5,043 nt of DNA from Chitinophagaceae bacterium (lineage in GTDB: Bacteria; Bacteroidota; Bacteroidia; Chitinophagales; Chitinophagaceae), in contig CANHUK010000179.1 of NCBI GenBank assembly GCA_947463755.1, positions 1 through 5,043 of the forward strand, written 5' to 3'. The position numbers and the translations under genes are program-made. The notes beneath the pieces were generated by a model. It did not search any database, was not told where the DNA came from, and saw only the letters and a list, made by a program, of their open reading frames with translations. Below are positions 1 through 5,043 of the stretch, one piece after another (the stretch's first letter is position 1; each line of letters begins with the position of its first letter).

Positions 1-473
1 ATAAGGAAGGGCTGGATGTAGTTGGCAAAGAGGAATGGCCCCATCATCGGCTTGCCCATCCCGAAAAGCGTACCCAGCCAGAATCCGATCAGCTGACCGC
101 TGAGGATGAAAACGGCGATGGTCATGCCACCCAGGAACCGACCGAAGAAATAACCCGGCTTACTGATCGGCTTGGTGAAGAACAGCGGATGGATATTGTA
201 CTGATAATCCTTCTGAATGACCGTGGCCATGGCCGAGATCAGCAGGACGTTGATCATCAGCCCGAAAATGCTGCTGCTGGTACCCAGCAGGATACGTGCG
301 ACGGCAGATGCGGAGTTCACAGTCGTCAGACTATCGGTCCGGGTGGTGGAAAACACCCCCGCCGCCGCCATCCCGAGCAGCAGGGTCAGGATGAACAGGA
401 TGGCAAAATAAATGTAGGGATAAGGTCGGCGCAATCCGCTCCTGACCTCGAAAGCGTATATCTCACGAAACAT
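1..473 (-). CDS. ABC transporter permease, N-terminal part (gene runs off the window at position 1)
   Basis: Seen: an open frame starts at ATG 473 and stays open to the window edge, giving 157 residues with no stop. It begins MFREIYAFEV, then shows three hydrophobic segments at about residues 19-41, 61-84 and 112-138. Between the second and third is a polar stretch containing QKDYQYNIHPLFFTKPISK, typical of ABC-2-type exporter permeases. It lies 8 bases after the stop of an ABC ATPase gene on the same strand, so the two are almost certainly co-transcribed and form one inner-membrane transporter. Upstream in-frame codons offer no closer alternative start, and there is no clear Shine-Dalgarno site. 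From memory of the family, Bacteroidota permeases with this start (short cytoplasmic N-terminus, LFFTKPISK, GYFFGRFLGG) are often about 1,200 residues long and carry a C-terminal M1-type metallopeptidase domain. That part would lie outside this window. The transported substrate is unknown. Confidence 0.85.
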   Translation of the reverse strand, partial: MFREIYAFEVRSGLRRPYPYIYFAILFILTLLLGMAAAGVFSTTRTDSLTTVNSASAVARILLGTSSSIFGLMINVLLISAMATVIQKDYQYNIHPLFFTKPISKPGYFFGRFLGGMTIAVFILSGQLIGFWLGTLFGMGKPMMGPFLFANYIQPFL

Positions 474-481
474 GGCGGATG

Positions 482-1351
482 CTATTTTTGGGTGATGGTG
501 GAGAAGTAGACATCTTCCAGCGTGGCGTCCACGGCTTCGAATCCGTCGTCCGGACGATCATCGGACATGACATGGATCATCATTCGTCCTTCAGAGACAT
601 GATGCGAGATCACCGGCAGGCGCATCCGGAACTCAGCCAGTTCAGACTTCTCGACCGCCTTCCGCCAGATGCGGCCCTGAACCGAAGCGACCGCTTCCGC
701 GGGCGTGCCTTCCAGCAGGATCGTGCCATGGTTCATCACCACCATCCGGTTGCACAGCGTCCGGACATCATCGACGATATGCGTCGACAGGATCACAATG
801 ACCTGTTCACCGATCTCGCTGAGGATGTTATGAAAACGATTCCGCTCCATCGGATCGAGGCCCGCCGTAGGCTCGTCCACAATGATCAGTTTGGGATTTC
901 CCAGCAGGGCCTGTGCGATGCCAAATCGCTGGCGCATCCCACCGGAATACTCACTGACATTTCGTTTCCTGTCTTCAAACAGATTGGTCTGCTGCAGCAG
1001 GGCATCCACGATCTCCTTACGTTCCTTCTTATCAGATATCCCCTTGAGGATCGCAAAATGATTCAATAGATCCAGCGCAGACACCTTCGGATAGAATCCG
1101 AAATCCTGCGGGAGATAGCCCAGTACCTTACGAACCTCCTGCTTTTCTGCCACCACGTCGATATCACCCAGCATGATGGATCCACTGTCCGGATCCTGCA
1201 GGGTCGCAATGGTGCGCATCAGCGTACTCTTTCCCGCACCATTCGGCCCCAGGAGACCGAACATGCCTTTTTCCAGTGTGAGGTTGATCTGATTCAGCGC
1301 CTTGACGCCGTTGGAGTAGGTCTTGGTGAGATCCCGGATGATGAGGTTCAT
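482..1351 (-). CDS. ABC transporter ATP-binding protein, 289 aa
   Basis: This is the cytoplasmic ATPase subunit that powers the permease encoded just downstream. All motifs of an intact ABC nucleotide-binding domain are visible: Walker A GPNGAGKST at residues 35-43, Q-loop YLPQDFG with Gln82, signature YSGGMRQR at 135-142, Walker B LIIVDE at 155-160, D-loop GLDP at 164-167 and the switch His191 in LSTHIVDD. The ABC domain ends near residue 215. A C-terminal extension of about 70 residues ends in LEDVYFSTITQK, as is common in ATPases paired with ABC-2-type permeases. The ATG at 1351 fits the family start (MNLIIRDLTKTY). It has AAAAGG one base upstream, too close for a normal Shine-Dalgarno, which is unremarkable in Bacteroidota. 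The longer frame reaching further upstream on this strand is in a different register and is not a gene. The substrate cannot be predicted; drug, lipid or peptide export are all possible. Confidence 0.95.
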   Translation of the reverse strand: MNLIIRDLTKTYSNGVKALNQINLTLEKGMFGLLGPNGAGKSTLMRTIATLQDPDSGSIMLGDIDVVAEKQEVRKVLGYLPQDFGFYPKVSALDLLNHFAILKGISDKKERKEIVDALLQQTNLFEDRKRNVSEYSGGMRQRFGIAQALLGNPKLIIVDEPTAGLDPMERNRFHNILSEIGEQVIVILSTHIVDDVRTLCNRMVVMNHGTILLEGTPAEAVASVQGRIWRKAVEKSELAEFRMRLPVISHHVSEGRMMIHVMSDDRPDDGFEAVDATLEDVYFSTITQK

Positions 1352-1451
1352 GCCTTTTGTTTTGCGAATGGTAAAAATAGGTCTTATTGACGGCCACTTT
1401 ATTACACTACGCAGACAAAAGGCTCAACACAGCAAGGCATCAGCCTTTTTG
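1352..1451. repeat. Three short CAAAAGGC-like elements in alternating orientation
   Basis: GCCTTTTGT at 1352-1360 and ACAAAAGGC at 1415-1423 are a perfect 9-base inverted repeat. The second copy also pairs with a third: AAAAGGCT at 1417-1424 and AGCCTTTT at 1442-1449 form an 8-base inverted repeat with a 17-base loop. A smaller alternative hairpin, AAGGC (1434-1438) / GCCTT (1443-1447) with loop ATCA, is followed by a T run. The third copy abuts the TTTG proposed as the -33 element of the acylase promoter. Inferred possibility: binding sites for a regulator shared by the two divergent units. A terminator role makes little sense, because no rightward gene ends here. Such short A/T-rich repeats could arise by chance. 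Confidence 0.35.
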
Positions 1452-1486
1452 TTTGTAAGTTTTAAGTTACCAGCGGTTTAACTTTC
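1452..1486 (+). promoter_or_regulatory. Candidate Bacteroidota-type promoter for the acylase gene
   Basis: TTTG at 1452-1455 (-33-like) is followed after 23 bases by TAACTTTC at 1479-1486, which matches the TAnnTTTG -7 consensus except for the last base. The known spacing for this sigma factor type is about 17-23 bases, so the spacing is at the upper limit. It would place the transcription start near 1493 and give a leader of about 70 bases. The leader contains a pyrimidine-rich stretch (CCTCCTCCC, 1539-1547) and no Shine-Dalgarno site ahead of the ATG at 1563. Confidence 0.35.
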
Positions 1487-1562
1487 GATCCGACCGGCTG
1501 TTGTACAACTGTCAAAAGCGTAAATTGCCTTCTTCATTCCTCCTCCCTTAAGCTGTTCATCC

Positions 1563-3611
1563 ATGAGATCCTTCGCATTTCTGCTCCTGCTCCTGTCCTG
1601 CTCCACCCTTTTCGCCCAGATCGACCCCAGGCGTGTCACCATCGCGCGTGACAGTTTCGGCGTCCCACACATCTTCGCACCGACAGACCCGGAGGTATCC
1701 TACGGACTCGCCTGGGCCCACGCGGAAGATGATTTCAAGAGCCTGCAGATGGTTGCCCTGCCTTCAAAGGGCCTCATGGGCCGTGTGTTGGGAATGAAAG
1801 GCGTGGCGGGAGACTTCGCCTTCGCGCTCTTCCGTTGCCGCGAGATCACCGAAGCCAGGTGGAATACCCTCTCCCCCGAATTCCTGCGATTGATCACCGG
1901 ATACGTTCAGGGGCTGAATGACTACGCCCGGGCACATCCAGAAGAAGTGCTGCACCCGAAACTCTTTCCGGTGACCATCAAAGATTACATCGCCTCTTCC
2001 GTCCTATCCCTGACCGTCTTCAATGGCGGCGGACGCATGCTTTCTTCCATCTATAACAACACGGTCAGTTCCGTGATCGATTTCGACAAGATGGGATCCA
2101 ACGCCATCGCCATCCATCCGAGTAAAACGACCACGGGAGAGGCCTTCCTGGCCATCAACGCCCATCAGCCAAATGAGGGGCCTGAAGCGTTCTACGAAGC
2201 GCATGTCCAGAGCGAAGAAGGATGGAATGCCCTGGGGGGACTGCTCGCCGGAGGACCCTGCATTCTGCATGGCGTCAACGAAAACCTGGGATGGGCGCAT
2301 ACGGTCAACCTATGCGACCGGGCAGACATCTTCCAGCTGGAAATGAATCCGTCAAACGCCAACCAATACCGGTTCGACGGCGCATGGGTCGACCTTGAGC
2401 GGAGGATGGTGAAACTTCGAGTCAAAGGCGTCCCCGTACCCGTTCGCCGCGAACTCCTCTGGAGTAAATATGGTGCAACCCTGCGCAACAAACAGGGTGT
2501 CTTCTCCATCCGCATGGGTGCCAACATGGAGATCCGCGCCCTGGAACAATGGTACCACATGAACAAGGCCCGGAACTTCACCCAGTTCTATCAGGCCTTG
2601 TCGCTGCAGGGACTCTCCATGTTCAACATTATGTACGCAGACCGGCATGATACCATCTTCTATGTCAACAATGCACTCATGCCGGTGCGTGACCCATCTC
2701 CTGCCTACGACTGGAAGAAGACCCTCCCCGGCAATACGTCGAAAACCCTTTGGACAAGCTTCCGGAAGCTGCCCGAACTGCCTCAGTATGTCAATCCAAA
2801 CAGTGGTTTTCTCTTCAACACCAATCATTCTTCGTTCTACGCCACGGCAGGCGGCGACAACCTGAAAGCGGAATCCTTCTCAAAAACAGACGGATGGGAA
2901 ACCAATCATAATAACCGCAGCATCCGATTCCTGGAACTCATATCGGAAAATTCGAAGGTAGACTTCGATCGTTTCAAAACCATCAAGTTCGACCGGCAAT
3001 TACCTTCCAAACTGCACTACCCCATCGGGATCGATACCCTTTTCCTGATGCGTCCGGAAGACTACCCCGCTTACGATACCATCCTCCGAAACCTGCAACA
3101 GTGGGATCGGAAAGGACTGGCCGACAGCAAGGGCGCCGGTGCATTTCTCATGGTCTATGAGTTCGTTTCCGCCCGCCTGCGCGGCCGGGAAGGAGTCCAG
3201 ATCGGAAAGGCGGAATGCGAACAGGTGCTGGCGGACATCAAAGCACATCTGCTGAAACACTTCGGAAAGACGGATCTGGCCCTTGGAGAGATGCAGAAGC
3301 TGGTGCGGGGAGACAAACAATTCCCTGCACATGGACTCCCCGATCTGCTGGCACCGGAATGGAGCGTACCTTTTAACGGAGGTGTGAGAAAGGTAACCGG
3401 CGGGGATGCCTATGTGGCATTGGTAAGGTTCCCGAAAAACGGTCTGCCGATCATTGAAACCAGCAACACTTATGGCGCTTCCGCGAAAAAGGGAAGTCCA
3501 CATTTCGATGACCAGATCCCGCTGTTCCTGGACCAAAAAACTAAGCGCATGTCCATGGACAGGAAAGAGGTACTTGAAAAAGCCGTCAGAACCTACCACC
3601 CGGGCGAGTAG
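1563..3611 (+). CDS. Exported penicillin acylase-family Ntn-hydrolase (acyl-homoserine-lactone acylase-like), 682 aa
   Basis: Enzymes of this family hydrolyse amide bonds of N-acyl compounds (beta-lactam side chains, acyl-homoserine lactones, other N-acyl amines) in the periplasm or outside the cell. A signal peptide is clear: MRSF, a leucine-rich core and likely cleavage after Ala18 (LFA|Q). The family start follows: RVTIARDSFGVPHIFAPTD (24-42), then YGLAWAHAEDD. The key feature is GSN at 178-180. Ser179 (codon 2097-2099) would become the N-terminal nucleophile after autocatalytic cleavage, giving an alpha chain, and a beta chain of about 504 residues. NAHQP with His201, the EAH..SEEGWN block, the GVNENLGWAHTVN block (237-249), the NPNSGFLFNTNH block (411-422) that should hold the oxyanion asparagine, and the C-terminal GSPHFDDQ and RTYHPGE all fit the family. 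Length is in the usual range of about 650-800. Cys13 (LLSC) could suggest a lipoprotein, but the A-Q site is more convincing. The gene is monocistronic. Substrate is not determinable here. Confidence 0.92.
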   Translation: MRSFAFLLLLLSCSTLFAQIDPRRVTIARDSFGVPHIFAPTDPEVSYGLAWAHAEDDFKSLQMVALPSKGLMGRVLGMKGVAGDFAFALFRCREITEARWNTLSPEFLRLITGYVQGLNDYARAHPEEVLHPKLFPVTIKDYIASSVLSLTVFNGGGRMLSSIYNNTVSSVIDFDKMGSNAIAIHPSKTTTGEAFLAINAHQPNEGPEAFYEAHVQSEEGWNALGGLLAGGPCILHGVNENLGWAHTVNLCDRADIFQLEMNPSNANQYRFDGAWVDLERRMVKLRVKGVPVPVRRELLWSKYGATLRNKQGVFSIRMGANMEIRALEQWYHMNKARNFTQFYQALSLQGLSMFNIMYADRHDTIFYVNNALMPVRDPSPAYDWKKTLPGNTSKTLWTSFRKLPELPQYVNPNSGFLFNTNHSSFYATAGGDNLKAESFSKTDGWETNHNNRSIRFLELISENSKVDFDRFKTIKFDRQLPSKLHYPIGIDTLFLMRPEDYPAYDTILRNLQQWDRKGLADSKGAGAFLMVYEFVSARLRGREGVQIGKAECEQVLADIKAHLLKHFGKTDLALGEMQKLVRGDKQFPAHGLPDLLAPEWSVPFNGGVRKVTGGDAYVALVRFPKNGLPIIETSNTYGASAKKGSPHFDDQIPLFLDQKTKRMSMDRKEVLEKAVRTYHPGE

Positions 3612-3626
3612 GCAACTAACGCCGGA

Positions 3627-4328
3627 TCAGGCTTCCATCACCAACCGGAAACCGACGTATCCGGCGTACCCGGCGGGGGGCCTGCGACTGCGTGTCTTCA
3701 CGGCACAGACTTCGGCATCAAAAAGATAGCAGCCCCCGCGTAGCACCCGGTTATTGCCTGATGTGATCTGACCGGATGGGTTATTCAGGGTGGGCGTAAG
3801 AGGCCAGGGACGACTCGCGTATTTGTTACGATAGATGTCGGAACACCATTCCCAGACATTACCGCTCATGTCATAAATGCCTAGTGCATTCGGCTTTTTG
3901 AGACCCACCGGCTGCAGCCTGGCGCCACTGTTGCCCAAATACCAGGCAACTTCATCAAGATCATCTGAACCGGCATATCGATGACCCCGGCCGGCAGCAG
4001 CGGCCCACTCCCATTCAGCCTCCATCGGCAAGCGGAATGTCCGGTCAGGAACAAGCTCGGAAAGGCGGGCGCAGAAATTCAACGCATCCTCGTGACTGAT
4101 ATGGGTGACCGGAAGCAGATCTCCCTGAAAATGGGATCTGTTGAAACCCATCACCTGGGTGAATAAGGCCTGCGTCACCGGAAATTCGGCCATATGAAAG
4201 TCAGATAGTCCAACCCTGACCATCGGCCAGCGATCCGATCTTGAAAAGTTGGATCCCATGAAAAATTCGCCGCCTTTCACGTGCACAAAACCGAGCGATA
4301 GTCCCGAAACATTGATCTCTGTTCTCAT
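3627..4328 (-). CDS. SUMF1 / formylglycine-generating-enzyme-fold protein, 233 aa, atypical active site
   Basis: The protein has the full landmark set of the SUMF1 (C-type-lectin-related) fold: FVHVKGGEFFMGS near the N-terminus (14-26), EFPVTQALFTQVMG (48-61), FRLPMEAEWEWAAAAG (98-113), ALGIYDMSGNVWEWCSD (148-164) and the C-terminal RVLRGG...GFRLV (194-230). There is no signal peptide, so it is probably cytoplasmic. ATG 4328 is chosen because FVHVKGG is the normal family start and it follows the glycosyltransferase stop by 17 bases. The frame stays open upstream to 4502, but that would overlap the glycosyltransferase by about 157 bases and adds residues unlike the family. True formylglycine-generating enzymes use two cysteines spaced C-x4-C after the RGG motif. 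Here the second is kept (Cys208) but the first is Phe203, so sulfatase activation is unlikely, and no sulfatase gene is nearby. A ligand- or protein-binding role, or a different oxidase-type chemistry, is possible. Function is not known. Confidence 0.88.
   Translation of the reverse strand: MRTEINVSGLSLGFVHVKGGEFFMGSNFSRSDRWPMVRVGLSDFHMAEFPVTQALFTQVMGFNRSHFQGDLLPVTHISHEDALNFCARLSELVPDRTFRLPMEAEWEWAAAAGRGHRYAGSDDLDEVAWYLGNSGARLQPVGLKKPNALGIYDMSGNVWEWCSDIYRNKYASRPWPLTPTLNNPSGQITSGNNRVLRGGCYLFDAEVCAVKTRSRRPPAGYAGYVGFRLVMEA
3645..3740 (-). other. C-terminal SUMF segment resembling a DGR variable region (no template or RT in window)
   Basis: These codons (Arg197-Arg228) encode the ligand-binding face of the fold. 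In many SUMF proteins, and in diversity-generating retroelement targets, this segment is RGGSWNNNAxNC followed by Asn-rich sequence and IGFR. Here the fixed points are kept (RGG, Ala205, Cys208, Arg213, Pro217, GFR), while most positions usually held by Asn are Leu202, Phe203, Asp204, Val207, Ser214, Arg215, Pro218, Gly220, Ala222, Gly223 and Tyr224. Many of these codons end in C or T (CTT, TTT, GAT, GTC, AGT, CGC, CCC, GCC, TAC), as expected if AAC/AAT had been mutated at the A positions. Against this, GTATCCGGC/GTACCCGGC (3657-3674, plus strand) is a near-perfect tandem 9-mer encoding AGY-AGY, which slippage could explain. No template repeat, Avd or reverse transcriptase is visible. Confidence 0.3.
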
Positions 4329-4345
4329 CCCCGCAATTTTGATGG

Positions 4346-5043
4346 TTAAGGCTGTGTGAGGGATTTGGGAAAAAGATCCGGTGTCCCACGAAAAATACGG
4401 GATAGTTCGTACCGCAGATAGCGGGATCCGTCCAGGCCGCAATAGACATAGTTGAAGATATGCCTCAGGTCCGGTATGTGTGTCTCGATCGGACGGACAC
4501 AATGCACATCAATGTATCTGCCCATCATCAGACCCAGTCGGGTGTACCGCCAATCACTCCGATTGATCCTGCCCATCAACTTGCTCCGCCGACCCATCCA
4601 TGTTTTCACGCGATGGTTGTGGTGAGCAACGGGAATACGGGCACTCGCCAGCTGGGCTGCTTCGGAAAAGAAGTACTCATCTCCCGTCCAGCCTTCGCCG
4701 CGTGACCAGATATCGCGGATCAGTTGCTCAACATCCGGCCACTTGGGATCCGAAAGTCCAAGAATGTCCGCAAACACCCTGCCTTTTCCGATATAGTAGC
4801 AGCAGGGAAACCTCAATACGTGCTGATAAGTGTCTGAATCCATCAGCATCAATCCCTCCAGCCCCTGGATCCTGCGTTTCAGTCCCTGTACGAAGCGGCG
4901 GGAGAGAAACAACATATCGACATCGCCCACGATGAAAGTACGGTCGGGAAAAAAAGCCGGCAGTATGTACCTCGACACCTGTGCAACAAACACATCCGGC
5001 ACCCCCTCGATCGATGGAAGACAGGCCTGGCGGTCGTCAACAG
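4346..5043 (-). CDS. Glycosyltransferase-like protein with DxD motif (5' end outside window)
   Basis: The frame ends at TAA 4348-4346 and is open to the window edge; the GTG at 5002 is an internal Val rather than a proven start, because the family-like sequence VDDRQACLPSIEGV continues upstream of it. About 231 residues are visible. Near the visible N-terminus is QVSRYILPAFF, then FIVGDVDMLFLSRRF, whose D-V-D (bases 4924-4916) is the metal/sugar-nucleotide-binding DxD of GT-A-fold glycosyltransferases. Further on are CCYYIGKG, EGWTGDEYFFSE (a possible catalytic acid region) and, near the C-terminus, INRSDW...YIDVHCVRP. I recall this combination from small bacterial and viral glycosyltransferase-like proteins of unassigned specificity. 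No signal peptide or membrane segment is visible, so a cytoplasmic role in polysaccharide, lipid or protein glycosylation is likely. It lies 17 bases upstream of the SUMF-fold gene on the same strand, suggesting one transcript. Donor and acceptor are unknown. Confidence 0.75.
   Translation of the reverse strand, partial: VDDRQACLPSIEGVPDVFVAQVSRYILPAFFPDRTFIVGDVDMLFLSRRFVQGLKRRIQGLEGLMLMDSDTYQHVLRFPCCYYIGKGRVFADILGLSDPKWPDVEQLIRDIWSRGEGWTGDEYFFSEAAQLASARIPVAHHNHRVKTWMGRRSKLMGRINRSDWRYTRLGLMMGRYIDVHCVRPIETHIPDLRHIFNYVYCGLDGSRYLRYELSRIFRGTPDLFPKSLTQP

Larger units (their letters stand above)
1352..1562. other. Divergent intergenic region between ABC ATPase and acylase
   Basis: This 211-base region is noticeably more A+T-rich than the flanking genes and must hold the promoters for both the leftward ABC operon and the rightward acylase. 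It contains a candidate rightward promoter (1452-1486) and three CAAAAGGC-like elements, described separately. On the minus side, TATTTTTA at 1379-1372 resembles the TAnnTTTG -7 box, but no TTTG lies at the right distance upstream (the nearest is about 36 bases away), so I do not call a leftward promoter. No tRNA or recognisable structured RNA is seen. Confidence 0.8.

Noticed and set aside
479..1069. Plus-strand open frame of 196 codons
   Set aside because: It lies wholly antisense to the ABC ATPase gene, whose motifs are all intact, and its translation (rich in His, Arg, Asp) resembles no protein family; a shadow of the high-G+C coding strand.
1434..1451. Rho-independent terminator (AAGGC-ATCA-GCCTT plus T run)
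   Set aside because: The hairpin points rightward, but no rightward gene ends upstream of it, and the stem is only 5 bases.
1599..1601. Lipoprotein attachment cysteine (Cys13, LLSC) in the acylase
   Set aside because: The hydrophobic core before it would be very short and the LFA|Q signal peptidase I site five residues later fits better.
3000..3599. Minus-strand open frame of 199 codons
   Set aside because: It is antisense to the C-terminal third of the acylase, which carries conserved family motifs there; no recognisable domain in the antisense product.
4329..4502. 58-residue N-terminal extension of the SUMF-fold protein from the ATG at 4502
   Set aside because: It would overlap the glycosyltransferase coding region in another frame, has no signal peptide or family resemblance, and the ATG at 4328 sits at the expected family start.
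4346..5002. Complete 218-aa glycosyltransferase starting at GTG 5002
   Set aside because: The same frame is open to the window end and the upstream residues read naturally into the family sequence, so the true start is probably beyond 5043.
3600..5043. A DGR cassette (reverse transcriptase, template repeat, Avd) around the SUMF gene
   Set aside because: Both strands near the SUMF gene are occupied by acylase and glycosyltransferase coding sequence; no YxDD-type reverse transcriptase motif and no second copy of the 3645-3740 segment is in the window.

Overview
The window looks like chromosomal DNA from a member of the Bacteroidota. The evidence is a roughly 55 % G+C sequence with few convincing Shine-Dalgarno sites, a TTTG / TAnnTTTG-like promoter candidate, a signal peptide ending in F-A-Q, and protein types (two-TM-start ABC permease, penicillin-acylase-like hydrolase ending in RTYHPGE) that I associate with this phylum. 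Genus or family cannot be decided from the sequence. It reads as an ordinary chromosomal stretch: no rRNA, tRNA, CRISPR array, transposase, integrase or phage gene is visible.

Layout. (1) Positions 1-1351, minus strand: an ABC exporter operon. The complete ATPase gene (1351-482) is followed after 8 bases by a membrane permease gene (473 to beyond position 1, so truncated by the window). (2) Positions 1352-1562: a 211-base divergent intergenic region with a candidate plus-strand promoter and three copies of a short CAAAAGGC-like element in alternating orientation. (3) Positions 1563-3611, plus strand: a complete, exported N-terminal-nucleophile hydrolase of the penicillin acylase / acyl-homoserine-lactone acylase family. 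(4) Positions 3627-5043, minus strand, convergent with the acylase with only 15 bases between stop codons: a glycosyltransferase-like gene with a DxD motif (its 5' end lies outside the window) followed after 17 bases by a small SUMF1 / formylglycine-generating-enzyme-fold gene. These two probably form one transcription unit.

How they might work together. The ABC pair is one functional unit. The acylase stands alone, under its own promoter, and acts outside the cytoplasm. The glycosyltransferase-SUMF pair is a plausible unit of unknown purpose. The most interesting feature is the C-terminal end of the SUMF-fold protein. It lacks one of the two catalytic cysteines of true formylglycine-generating enzymes, and its last ~32 codons align with the kind of Asn-rich ligand-binding segment that diversity-generating retroelements (DGRs) mutate, with most of the Asn sites replaced by other residues encoded by NNC/NNT codons. 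No reverse transcriptase or template repeat is in the window, so this is a lead to test, not a demonstrated DGR.
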